A stretch of DNA of 64,000 nucleotides from positions 25,117,741 to 25,181,740 of the forward strand of contig CM041465.1 in the NCBI GenBank assembly GCA_023213395.1. The letters run 5' to 3'. Below are positions 18,057 to 29,149 of this stretch, piece after piece. A program made the translations under genes and the position numbers. Origin of the DNA: Cycas panzhihuaensis (lineage: Eukaryota > Cycadophyta). Numbering within the stretch: the first letter of the stretch is position 1; each line of letters begins with the position of its first letter. The notes under the pieces are model-generated. The model made no database searches. It saw only the letters and a list, made by a program, of their open reading frames with translations, and was not told the DNA's origin.

Positions 18057-20772
18057 TGTTTCCCAGCTACCGGGAATGGACTTGAGACAAGTTGACTCAG
18101 GTAAGCATAGGTATATACTTCTCACTTTTATCCTCACTTTCACTTGGTAGAAGTTGTTTAGAGTATCGTTTGATACATGTTTGCTTGCCATTTGTGTGAT
18201 CGCATTGCCTTCTCTGCTTGATCACGTTGCTTACGCTTGTCGCATACTATTTAGCCTATGACGACCTACCATGGGGCACTCCTCAGTGAATCATGCATCT
18301 CATATGGCACTCGGCCGCCTGCAACACCTCAATAATTCCTCAAACATTATTATTGGTTATGATCCGCTCGCATCAACACTCCTGTCACCACTTTGAGCCC
18401 CCTTCTAGGTGTGATAGGACCTCTCTGAGACTTGTTTCTCTCTTTCAGCAACTTGCCAGCCACTTGGGCATGAGCTCCTAGCCTGCCAGGGCTCTACACA
18501 CCCCTCTATTTGGCTCTAGGCATTGGTTTTATATTTATTTTGGCTTTTACTCCTGCACCGCTACAAGCTAAGTCGTACCACAAAGTTTGTCACGGTACCG
18601 TAAAGTTTGCCATGGTGCGACTGTCTAAATTTATTTTTTTTAACTTGCCATGGTAATTCACACTCTTTTCGTGGAATTACCATGTGGTGCCTTTGATTAC
18701 TCACCCCCACCATAACCCTAATCATTCGTTTAGGGTTGGGATGAGTATAAAACCCAAAAACAAATTCAGTTTTCTCTTCTTCACTCATTTTTGCTCTATA
18801 CTCCTCCTTACATTTTATAATTTCCTCCAGATCTGCTCCTCTACTCTAGCTCCTCTTCCACAAGTGCATCTACTATGTTTCAGGCCTTGCTACAGTGGCT
18901 CTAAGTTTCCCTTTGTAGGTCCTCTCCGTGGAAGGAGAATACTCTCAGTGCGCTAGCAAGAAAGCTCCAAGAACTAAGAGTGGCATCCATGTTTTGCCTC
19001 CCCTTCAACCTAGGTCTAAAATGCCTCCTTGACACAAGTTTTTTCTCTAGTTTTTGGTAGAAGAAGACTCTTCTCTTCTACCGTATAGGTACCCTTTCAA
19101 TGTCCCTTAGGTTTTCCTGTGATTTCTTTCCTTTATGAGAAGTTCTTTGGTCAGTTTTTGCTCCTCTCTTTTCACTCCACATGAGCTTGTCTCTTCACTT
19201 CCTGTCTTGTACTATTTTTCCTCTCTTTTCCTGCAAACCTACTCTATGGTGGTTATGTAAGAGGGCTGCATAAGGTTAGGCAAAGGGAGAAATATAGGAT
19301 CCATCCCCTTATTGGCCTTCTCCCCAAGGGTTTACCCTTCCCTTCCTTCCTCTTCCGCTCCGTGCCTCGCACTAGAGTTGGGTTAGCGATAGTGAGAGGC
19401 TTATCTCAGTTCTGAAATTAGCATTGGCATCCCTCACCATGCTAGTTCAGACCTGCACCCTCAGGTTTTGGGCTTCACATAAACCTCAAAACCCACCCCA
19501 GTTCTGTTTTGATCTTCGGCTTGCCCCAACGTGATGATTTGTTGTCCATAGCACCTCGTCCCTTGGGTCTATCCATGCACCATCCTGTTGGTTTGTTATT
19601 TCTTCTACTTGTTATCTAGAACAGCCATCACACTCTTGTCTTTTCCTATTGAGGCTACGTGGAGGTATTTGCAGGCAGGTTGGCCATTCCAAGGCTAACC
19701 TTCCTATCTTAGTTATTACTTGGCACTACCTAGATCTGAGATTTGTTTGGTGGTTTTTGGAGTAGAGTGCATTACGTTTTAGCTTGATTTATTAGCCATC
19801 TTTTACATTTATATACATATTAGACATACTTGGCAGCCCCCTTCTCTGGAAGGGAGAAACCTTTTCTTGTGATTGACAGGTTCACGACGATGAAAGCACG
19901 GAAGAGGTGGACTTCTTGATAGGTAAGCCCTTTGCTAGTGGTGCTTTTAGTTTCTTCCTTATCTCCTTTTTTCGCTATTTTGCTTTCACATATCGGGGAA
20001 GGTAAGGTAGCCCCTTATCCATTCCGGCAACCATTGCTAACTATCCCCACACCCATGCAGTGAGTTTGAGCAGACAAGTGTGAAAGGAGCATAAGGGCAT
20101 GACGTTTCAGCCACGCTTCACTCCCAGGTATGCCTCCTCCCTTTCTTGTCTTTTTTTTGTGCTTTTGACGTTTATTTGCAACCTTCGCATGCTAAGTCAC
20201 ATAAGAAACAAAAGGGAACAAACGCATCTCTTGCATTCATAAGCTCTTTTCTTTCGTAATCATTTACTTCGTATGTAGATAGGACTTATACGTGAACCGC
20301 GTACCCTTTAAGCCCCATCTCATCCATACATCTGACAATTTATCCCTTAGTCTTACCTTTGATACTTCACGTACTCTTTCTTGACATACTACATAACAAC
20401 CTAATCCTAGTCTACATCCCTCTCCTACTTGAGCTAGGTCATCACATATCACATGCACCTACTTGCACATTACTTTCTCCCTCTTGTGAGAAGACACAAC
20501 CTTCTAGAGTCCCCCCTCCTCTTACTGGCCATCCAAGGGGTAGGTGGACCTCCTCCTTTGGGGCAACCTAAGGCTTTGCCTTGTGTCCTCTTTCTGAATT
20601 TTACTCTAAGGTAATTGGGTACCATTCGTGGGTCCTGAACTCATGCTCTAACGTACATATGCCCTGCGTGGTGTTCTTTCTTGCCATTAGGATCCCATCC
20701 ATAACCTAACCACTACCATTGATTGTTTATTTCCTTCTAAGCATAGAAGACCATCCCGTAGATGTGAATCCA
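18057..20772 (+). repeat. Gypsy-1 3' LTR (2716 bp)
   Basis: It begins TGTTTCCCAGCTACCGGG and ends GTGAATCCA, then the GCCTC target duplication. It aligns end to end with the 5' LTR. Differences are almost all C/T or G/A. The 3' copy keeps TG and CCC at its start where the 5' copy has TA and TTT, so the 5' copy has lost more cytosines there. Confidence 0.9.
18746..18752 (+). promoter_or_regulatory. TATA box in the Gypsy-1 3' LTR
   Basis: TATAAAA in GATGAGTATAAAACCC, the counterpart of 7450-7456. It could drive read-out transcription into the Copia-B remnant. Confidence 0.5.
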
Positions 20773-20777
20773 GCCTC

Positions 20778-21480
20778 TAATTAGGGATAATCCTGATAAC
20801 CACTTAGGAAAACTAAAAACTTTAATCAAGATTAAAATATACCTAGTCTAATATCTATCATAGTCATGGGATACACATGTACCATTTGACTCTTCAGAGG
20901 AGGTATATAGATGCTCACTGGAGAATTGGGTATGGATTGGGAGTACCTAAGCTCCACTATGACTTAGATTTTATCACCAAGTATAGGTGCGGGTATCATG
21001 GGTGAACCTTGTAATACATATACTAGAAGCCCCCTTAGGCATCAACACCTCAACTACTTTAGACTTAAGATAGAGGTTTAGGTTTGATCATACATCCTAT
21101 ACCAGACTTGGTTTTTTAGTTGTGTGCACCCATATGTTAGCTTCTACATAGGTATAATCTTGATTTTATAATCACATGACACATCATTTATCTTTTTGAT
21201 CCTTATATTATCATTTGTACATATTATCAAACCCTATTATGTTAGGAGTATTTACCATAAGTATTGGTGGCCTATTATCATTGCTTACTACTTAATTATA
21301 TTTCATCCCTGCTACATCAGGTGGACTAGCCATATATGTTAGTGGTACATACTTCTATCATCTCTTCTACTTCTTTATTATTACTATATCATCTTAATTT
21401 AAGCAAAATTTAAACTGCATCTTAAAAAGGAAAGATAATTGAAATCTATGGTATACTAGAGTCAAGAATGTTGCTAAGTA
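20778..21480 (+). other. Copia-B gag leader, right part
   Basis: No gene. The stretch aligns with the Copia-C leader (about 52900-53200 read on the - strand), for example 'gataacca..t.ggaaaact' and 'gaggattgggagtacc'. It establishes that the two Copia-B fragments belong together. Confidence 0.65.
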
Positions 21481-21539
21481 TAAAAGCCTTTAGAGAGCCC
21501 ATTTATAATTTACACATGCCATTCCTCCAACAATAATGA

Positions 21540-22330
21540 CATTTGCCTCTGGAGGAATGCCACTTATAGCTGTAATAGATCTTACATCTAAACTACAATG
21601 GGAGATTGATGATGAGAAGATTTATGCAAGTATTTTATTGGTGACTAATCACTCCTTACATAATCCAATTAATGAAGAACAACGCAATATATCCTAGAAA
21701 GTCCTCAAGATTCTTAAAAAGAATTTCGGTGCAAAGTCTGACCATAAATTTGTTCATTTGGTCTTAAAGATGAACAAGATGAATATGTAGAAGGGATGTG
21801 CATATGAAATGATCAACCTCTTTTGACCAATCAAACAAGCAATAGATAAAAATTTTAAGACCCAATATATTACACGGTATTCCTCATACAATCCTATCTA
21901 TCTGTACCTAATTATAAGAACTTGCTTGGGAGTCTTCAATCAAATAGAATGTTAAAGAAACTTAACTTTGAAGCTCTTGCAAAGAAGTTTATAGAATTTG
22001 ACACAACCTTTGATACCAACTTTGCAACTTTAGATCCTCTTTTAAATGTAACTTTTGACATGGAAGAAGAAGTATGCTTCTCAAAGAATTAAGGTCCCTC
22101 TCATAGTAGAGAAAATAACTGAGCGAGAGGTAGAGGATGAGGTAGAGGAAATCGCCATAAGGTCAATAAAACCTCTAACAATAGTAGCTTAAATAGTCTT
22201 AAGGCCAAATGCCACCTTTTAATGCAAGACAATTAGGCCAAACAAGTACTTCAAGAACTAGAAATCAAATTATCATGTGCAAAAGGTACAATAGGAAATG
22301 ACACCTTACAAAGGATTATCATATATCTGC
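21540..22330 (+). pseudogene. Copia-B gag
   Basis: The frame reads KLQWEIDDEKIYASILL, then ISWKVLKILKKNFGAKSDHK and VHLVLKMNKMNM. It parallels Copia-C gag (KCQWELDDDKICAGKLL, VHLVLKMNKLKMQKG). A degraded zinc knuckle is at about 22277-22320 (CKRYNRK.HLTKDY; two Cys lost). Frameshifts occur after 21900. The N-terminus is not clearly preserved. Confidence 0.7.
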
Positions 22331-22559
22331 ATACAAGTTTCCTAAGTTTCAATAGAAATACAAGGCATACAATATTGATGAAACATGTGAAGAATAGTTT
22401 GGTGGTGTATGTTTTTCTCAAACACACATTCAAAGACTTGAGGGAAGAACCATTGATCAAACTAAGAGGTATTTTAAAGCTCATTGTGGCTATTCCACTT
22501 GTGATCTTAAATAACCAATGCAAACTACTCTTGGTGTTGAAAATAACATAACTTCAAAT

Positions 22560-23610
22560 ACCTCCTCATGGATCATGGATACAAGAGTGATACAACATAT
22601 GAGCTATAATTAGGATCTATATTAAACTTTTGATTCCAATATATATGGTGTCATTCACATTGCTAACAAATCCTAATAACCAGTCGAAGATATTAGAAAC
22701 ATATGCTTGAAACTCCTAGCCTTAAGAGACTTTACATTTCTTGATGTCCTGCACATTCCTAATCTAAAACAAAACCTACTCTCCTTATCTGCTCTTGTCT
22801 CTCACGGATTCCATCTTAATGTTACCACAAATGACCAAACTCTTTGGGTCATTTGTGTTCCAACAAATTGAGTGGTCTTGACTACAAAGCTTATTGGCAA
22901 ATTATTTAAGTTGAATAAGTCCCCATCTTCTGAATCTAATTATACTCAAAGCCCTTATACTGATGAAGACTTTGCCTTTAATACCACTTTGACACACCCT
23001 AAGTTATCCCTAAAAGCTCTTTGGCATGCTTGCTTGGGCCATATTTATATCAATCAACTTAGAGATATTTATTATACCCTTCCAGATCTATTCAAGTTCT
23101 CTTCCAAACCCTTTAAATGTGAAGCTTGTATCATAGTCAAATCTCATAGATAGCCCTTTACTAATAGTCAATGGAAATTAAGTCATCATCTTTAATTGGC
23201 ACACTATGATCTATGCAGACCCATGCCCATTCCATCATTGAAGAAAAAATTATGTTACATATCCTTCATTGATGATTTTACTAGGAAAGTGTAGGTGGCA
23301 TTTTAGATTAGGAAAGATGAGGCATTTGGTGTCTTTAAAGCTTTTAAAGCTCATACTAAAAAGGAGTCAAGTTATTAAATTAAATGTCTTCAAATAGATA
23401 ATAGTAGAGAATATACCTCTACTGAGTTTGAAACCTATCTATGAGATAATGGAACTAAGCATCATACTACAATAGGAGGTATCCCCTAATAGAATATAGT
23501 TACCAAGTCCATGAATAAGTATATTATGAATATGGATTGAGCCATGTTAATTTATAAAAATGAACCTTCTTACCTATGGGAAAAAATAATTTGGATAGTT
23601 GTTTATTGCA
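22560..23610 (+). pseudogene. Copia-B protease and integrase
   Basis: Protease: WIMDTRVIQHM (22568-22600) keeps the catalytic Asp but has lost the Ser-Gly of the DSGAT motif. GAG-pre-integrase: ALWHACLGH (23014-23040), then the Cys pair in FKCEACIIVKS (23113-23145). Integrase: the second catalytic Asp is seen in CLQIDNSREYTS (23388-23423). The catalytic Glu is Lys (VTKSMNKYIMNM), the same substitution as in Copia-C. Stops are mainly TAG. Confidence 0.75.
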
Positions 23611-23689
23611 TGAATGTTGTCAGCCTATCTAAAGGAGGAACTTATCCTAATGAAAAGTAGACTAGACAAGTCCACACTACCAACCACTT

Positions 23690-23890
23690 CAAAATGTTTG
23701 CCTCAACTTGTTATGCCCATATGCTAGATGGAGATAGAAATAAACTATATCCTAAGGAACTTAAAGGCATCTCTGTTAGATACCCTATGGACAAGAAAAG
23801 GTATAAGGTTTTTATACCTTCACAACAAAAGATTATCGTCATTAGAGATGTGATGATTACTAAAATAGAGGATCAATTATTATAATTAAA
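23690..23890 (+). pseudogene. Copia-B segment between integrase and RT
   Basis: An open stretch of 63 codons matches the conserved post-integrase region of copia polyproteins, including LYPKELKGISVRYPMDKKRY (23737-23796) and the VIRDVM motif. It marks the exit from the integrase domain. Copia-C carries the same segment. Confidence 0.7.
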
Positions 23891-24339
23891 CTCTAAAATA
23901 TTGAAATGTCATTATTATGATGCTACTCAATATGATGTACAAATTCCAAAATTTAGAGAGGGAGACTCTCAAAAGTTACTCAACTATTAGAATTTGATAA
24001 TAGAGCCACATAGGATAGTAGCTGTGATTCTCGACTAATGAGTGCACATCATGCACTACCATTCGAGAATAATAGAGTTGACAAAGGCAAAGAAGTGATA
24101 GATGGACCATGCTCCCTAGATACGTCAACATCGTCCTCAATAAATATATAAAATGATCCTTTTCAAGATCCAAATAAAGATCATATAGTTGGAGAAATGA
24201 ATACCTCATTCCTAAATTGAGGTTCTTGTAAAGCCCACCAAGTAAATAAGGATATACAACCTGATAAGGTGGCTAAAATTGGCACTCGAAGTGCCTACAA
24301 AGCTAAGATAAAGGAATTACTTTTCATTAAGTTAGAACC

Positions 24340-25330
24340 AGTGCATCTTGCTCTCAATGAAGAGCCCCTCTCATACCAAGAAGTTATAAAACACAAAACT
24401 TGGAGGAATGCCATGAATGAAGAGTATTAATCTCTAATAGAAAATAGTACATGGGAGCTTATCAACCTACCACTTAGAAGAAAGGTAGTCAAAATAAATA
24501 AGTATACAAAAATAAATACAGATCTAATGGCACCCTTGAAAAACACAAGGCAAGGTTGGTAGCAAAGAGATTCACACAAATAGAAGTCATCAACTACACT
24601 AAAATCTTTACACCTATAACCAAGTGACCTACAATCAGAACTCTTATGTCCTTAGCAGCTCAACAGGGCTAGAAAATTCACCAGGTCAATGTAAAAACTG
24701 TATTTCTCAATAGTGATCTTGAAGAAGAAATCTACATGGCTTAGCCTAAATGATTTAAGATTATTGGTCTACAACATAAGGTGTGCAGGCTCAAAAAGTC
24801 CTTATACAGCCTTAGATAAGCCCCTCGTGGTTGGTTCACCAAGTTGTAAAAAAGAATGAGGTAACTTGGATATGAGGTTTATGACTACTAGGATATTGAT
24901 GCAACATTATTCATTAAATACCAAAAAGATAAAGTCACTTATCTCTTAATCTTTGTTTATGATATACTTATAGTGGGGAACAATGAATAGATAATTAGTT
25001 AGTTAAAGAAGGACTTAGCTAAAATGTTTGAATTATTTGACCTTAAATTGATGAAATACTACTTGGGGACTAAAGTCCCTTAGAAAGATAGAAAAATATT
25101 TCTTTCTCAAGAAAAGTACATCAATGATCTTCTAATAAAGTTTTAGTTGGAAGATGCTCAAACTATAGCCAATTTAATGGAACCCAATGTCAAACTAACA
25201 ACTGATGGCAATGATCGAGAGGTAGACACAACACTTTACAGGTAACTTATAGGTAGTCTTATCTATACTTCTAATACAAGACCTGATATTGCATATTATA
25301 TTGGTATTCTTGTTTGTTACATGACAAATA
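24340..25330 (+). pseudogene. Copia-B reverse transcriptase
   Basis: It reads from EEPLSYQEV.KHKTWRNAMNE, then NSTWELINLPLRRKVV, HKARLVAKRFTQ, the catalytic box mutated to FVYDIL (24951-24968; first Asp of the YVDD pair replaced by Tyr) and KYYLGTKV. Multiple TAG/TAA codons. Copia-C keeps FVDD at the same place. Confidence 0.75.
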
Positions 25331-25339
25331 CTAAGTAGA

Positions 25340-25880
25340 ATCACTGGAAGGCAACAGTGTGGGTGTTGAGGTACCTTAAGATGACTAGTAAATATGGTCT
25401 GATATATGAACCTAATTTAGAGTTCAAATTATATGTATACATAAACTTGGACTTTTCCAGAGATAAAGACATAGGGAGATCCACATCTGGGTATGTGACA
25501 TTTCTTGGAATAACACCAATATCATGGAGATCTAGATGGTAGAAGATAGTTGTCGATTCAACTATTGAAGCTAAATATATTACTGCTTCTAAGACCAGTA
25601 AGGAGGTGATATGGATTATGAAATTCTTAGAAACATTGAATATCACCCAAATAAGTCCTACTAGCCTTCATGTAGATAATCAATCAATAATCCATATGGT
25701 GAAAATTCCTATATTTCATGATCATACTAAACATGTAAGTACAAAATTTCACAAGATTTAAGAACTAGTTCATGATGGCACAATTCAACTGGAATACTAC
25801 CCCACAATAGATCAAGTGTTTAATATCTTCACCGAATAGCTACAAAGGGTGAAATTTGAATAGTTTCATAGGAAGCTCGA
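25340..25880 (+). pseudogene. Copia-B RNase H and pol end
   Basis: VLRYLKMTSKYGLIYEPNLE leads into the segment DIGRSTSGYVTFLG, then EAKYITA, LHVDNQS and IQLEYYPT, the standard copia RNase H. The usual ADIFTK terminal motif appears as FNIFTE. A TAG interrupts after SRW (25540-25542). Confidence 0.75.
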
Positions 25881-25934
25881 TCTTTGGACCTCCATCTATG
25901 ATTGATTAGAAGAGATAACAATAGTATTATCATA

Positions 25935-26050
25935 CTCTATTCCATTTGTAAAAACCCCTTGTGGGTGTGAAAGAATAAGAGTAAGTCTCTATACTATCCT
26001 ATTTGTGAAAACCCCTTATGGCCACTAAAAGATAAGGGTTATACTAGTTT
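25935..26050 (+). repeat. 57-bp tandem repeat in the Copia-B 3' region
   Basis: Two units containing 'gaaaaccccttgtgg' and 'gaaaaccccttatgg' have matching positions exactly 57 bp apart (25954 and 26011). Copia-C has the same duplication with the same 57-bp period (47793 and 47850), so it is a family feature. A weak further unit is near 26070. Confidence 0.7.
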
Positions 26051-26324
26051 TAGAAAATACAAAATTATGAAAACCCAAAATGGAATGGGGTATGACCAAA
26101 TGGTATATGGAGACTCAATAGATCAAGCTACATATTTAAGTTGCTTGACTATCAGGTTACATCAAGATCTACCTTAACCATTTTGATTTAAGAGACTATA
26201 GATCTTAGAAAGTTCATGGGTTTTTATTCCCCATGATGATTTTCCCAAAAAAGTGTCAATGTAATAATGTGACTCAGATGAAGAACTCATAGAATAAATT
26301 TTATCATAATGACCTTTTACCATT

Positions 26325-26333
26325 AAGGGGGGG
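26325..26333 (+). other. Copia-B polypurine tract
   Basis: AAGGGGGGG directly before the TGGG end of the LTR. The neighbouring 'taccattaag' is shared with the Copia-C tract. Confidence 0.75.
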
Positions 26334-26642
26334 TGGGATTAATGGATGTTAATACATCAAGGTCATTAGATTAATTCTATAAAGGTGACTTTAGGTTAGT
26401 TAAGTCACATAGTTAAATATAATTTCATTTATATTTAAGTATAATTTTAGGATCATGTCATTAGGTAAGAAACTCCTTTGGAAACTCTAATGCATATCCT
26501 CTATTATATAATACTAAATGTGAAAGGAAGAGTCATAATTCCCACCTCTTATTTTTGGTCTCAATCTTGTTCCCTCCATTTTACTCTTATTATATGCCAT
26601 TGCTTTAGCATAATGGGGTGTGGCAACTAGATCCTTCACCCA
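26334..26642 (+). repeat. Copia-B 3' LTR (309 bp)
   Basis: Termini TGGG...CCCA. A TATA-like TATATAA is at 26505-26511. It aligns loosely with the 297-bp LTR of Copia-C (shared 'ttaatg..at.aaggtc' and 'taatgc..atcctct'). It is flanked by F-minus LTR sequence on its right. Confidence 0.75.
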
Positions 26643-28473
26643 ACAAGTTAAGGATGCATAAAGCTTCTTTTAAGACATTCCCTTTTAATGTATTATCTTT
26701 GATTAAGTTTGTAATGTTTTCAACCATGAAATGGTTTTAGACCAAGAGTATAAACCATAAAATGTAGCATGCAAGGCCAAAAGATTAACATGTAAGATTT
26801 ATAATTCACATGCAAGCTCAAAATCTACTTTTGTAACCCATGAAAAATTTAAACATAAGATTATGGAGAAAATTAACATTCATGCAAGTGTCAATTCAAC
26901 TAATAAGATTACTAATTTCATTCCATCTCTTGGGAAAGAAGTAACAAGAAGGACATGTAAAGTATGAATATATTTTTACTCTTTTGTAAGAAGAAAAGAA
27001 TGGGGGGGAAAAGAAAGAAAAGAAAATCATATGAATCAAGCACAAGATTTCTTAATGAAGGATGTCATAGTTGTACCTCAGGATAGTAATCTTCCTTTAG
27101 TTTCCAAATTTTCACCAATTTTCCTTTTAAAATGGGCAGCTAAAAGAGAAATCATAAAGATAGCACAAAAAATAGTTTCTAAAATAAGAAAGATGAGACC
27201 AAAAATCTCTTAGAAATCTTGATTGTTATAGGGAATAAGAAGAAAATGTTATACAATGATTATGAAGAGGAAGATCTATCTTCACCATAGAAAACCCCCA
27301 AAAATACCATAAATGGTTGACCTTTCAACTAAGATGTTTCCAAGGAAACAACAATCATAATGAAAACTAGGACTAAAATGATGGAAATAACATAGAAAAG
27401 GCACATTATGAAAATTAATCCATTAAAGTAGAAGCAAAAGTATGGTAGAAAAGCATCACAAGACCTTAGATAAGAGAGTGGGAGCTCATATGAAAACCCC
27501 AAGTGATGAAGGTTGAAGGTGCATAAAGCTTCTTTCTAAGTCTTTCCTCTTGCATGTATGGTGTCTCTATGAAATTTAGAACTTTTTAAGCATATAAAAT
27601 AGTTTCAAACTAAGAAGACAAATCATAGAATGTAACATGTAAGATTTGTCATCAATATACAAACTAAAATTTACTTATATGATCCAATAAGAACTTAAAT
27701 ATAAGAGTATGAAAGAACTAGCTATCCATGAAGTAACATGCAACCATAAAAAATCAATAAGTTCATTCCATCTCTCATAAAAGAAGTATCAAGAAGGACA
27801 TGTAAAGTTAGAAGGATAAATGACATGATTGACCAAAATAAAATTGCATGGATCATAGTAAAAAACATGATTTCCTTTATAAAATGTAATTGGTCACATT
27901 TTATGAAGGATGAAAAATATAATTTTATTCATAAAATATGATTGATCACATTTTGTAAATAAAATTATGTTTTTGGCAATACCAAAAATGTGAAGAAATA
28001 GGAAATATAGAAATTAATAAAAATAAGGATAAAATGTCAAATACTAAGAAAAATAAAAAGGAAAAATAACTCTATTAAAATGAGAAAAAAACCTAGAATA
28101 AGTGATATATTAAGCATAGGCCCAAAAACATTATAAATTGATAACTAAAATTATAAAACCAAAAGAAAAAGATAGAAACAAAAAAGTATTTTAAAAGAAA
28201 AAGAGGGTTTAAATGGATAAGAGAGAAGATTTTGTTGTTATAGTTTCATTCACTGACACATGGAAGACATAATAATATATGCATCATCATCTAATTATCA
28301 ATCATCATTAATACTAAGATTACATTTCATCAAAATCACATCAACTCTATTGAAAGCATAATATGATATCCCAAATAATTCAATCTTATTTAATAAGAAA
28401 ATACACCCATGATTAAGTAAAACAATCAATAAGATAGACAAAAATCAATTAAGGGCTAGATTTTGGTGAAACA
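26643..28473 (-). repeat. F-minus 3' LTR, interrupted by Copia-B
   Basis: Read on the - strand it starts TGTTTCACCAAAATC at 28473 after a polypurine tract and follows the F-plus LTR in order. It stops at the Copia-B border, so about 0.5-1 kb of this LTR should lie beyond Copia-B, outside the window. It contains a pair of diverged direct repeats (about 26650-26990 and 27507-27850). No gene seen. Confidence 0.6.
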
Positions 28474-28486
28474 TTTGCCCCCTTAA
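28474..28486 (-). other. F-minus polypurine tract
   Basis: On the - strand, TTAAGGGGGCAAA directly before TGTTTCACC; counterpart of the F-plus tract at 4100-4110. Confidence 0.65.
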
Positions 28487-28814
28487 CACTTAAATCTCCT
28501 ACTTTAAGATAAATGTAAGACGGTGAGAGGTGGCAACATTTTATAAGTAGAAGTTTCTCAAAATTGATAGGAAAAAGAATTAAGTGATGATTATATGAAT
28601 GGTAAAAAGGTGAAAGGAAATCAACTAGTCTGAGAACTATCAAAGTTGAGTAAAGAATAAATCCTAACTTTACTATAATGCTAGGTTAAGAATATCTCTA
28701 AAATACCCATCAAATAAATGTGGATTAAAAACGTGGTATCATAAGAATTCCCATAAACTAAATGGGGCTTAAATTATACTAGATTGATGGTACTTCCAAA
28801 GATACCTATAAACT

Positions 28815-29145
28815 GGATGGGTCTTAGGAAATAATGGTCATAGTTTAACCTCATTAACTATGCTTCATAGATAATGTCTTATGTTAGAGGATAAGGGATA
28901 GACTATCATAGTTTATGAGCTCATAAACATGTGATTTTTTAGAGCTTAAAGGCTACCATAGTCTATAATCTTTAGTAGTTGATATTTTGGAGCATGATTA
29001 TCATAGTTTAGGCTCATCAACAATTGTCTTTCAGAGCATAATTTCTATCATAGTTTTGTCTCTATAATAGGTGGATTTTTAGAGTTAAGTCTACTATTGT
29101 TTAGGTTTATTAGAAACTAAAATTTTAGAGCATAAAAGGTTTTTT
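28815..29145 (-). repeat. Degenerate tandem ladder of about 48-bp units in F-minus
   Basis: Six imperfect units, each starting with a form of 'atcatagttta' and ending near 'ttttagagcataa', follow one another from 28815 to 29140. A shorter set of about four occurs at 31185-31330, and two weak units at about 29755-29800. Individual units differ at many positions. The repeats are in a noncoding, AT-rich part. Confidence 0.6.
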
Positions 29146-29149
29146 TTTT

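Larger units (their letters stand above)
6762..20772 (+). mobile_element. Gypsy-1: Tat-type Ty3/gypsy element with antisense gene, pol deleted (14.0 kb)
   Basis: Order on the + strand: 2.7-kb LTR, PBS, gag, protease, [RT-RNase H-integrase missing], spacer, antisense gene (- strand), archaeal-type RNase H, polypurine tract, 2.7-kb LTR. Flanking 5-bp target duplications are perfect. The second RNase H and a gene on the opposite strand are hallmarks of the Tat lineage. It inserted into the 5' leader of Copia-B. The two LTRs differ at about 38 of the first 285 aligned bases (counted by eye, nearly all transitions). It cannot move by itself because it lacks RT and integrase. Confidence 0.92.
20773..26642 (+). 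mobile_element. Copia-B: Ty1/copia element, right fragment (gag to 3' LTR)
   Basis: After the GCCTC duplication the Copia-B leader resumes in register with its left fragment (6500-6761). Gag, protease, integrase, RT, RNase H, a tandem-repeat tail, polypurine tract and a 309-bp 3' LTR follow. The family is the same as Copia-C on the other strand. I could not find a 5' LTR. Its right end lies within the 3' LTR of F-minus, with ACAAG (26643-26647) as the expected target duplication; the partner is outside the window. Confidence 0.88.

Noticed and set aside
27031-27213. 60-codon Lys/Ile-rich + frame as a small host gene
   Set aside because: It lies inside the F-minus LTR, has no homologue in F-plus and has simple composition.
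28815-29145. Regularly spaced repeats resembling a CRISPR array
   Set aside because: Units are degenerate and directly adjacent, there are no unique spacers, and the context is a plant retroelement.
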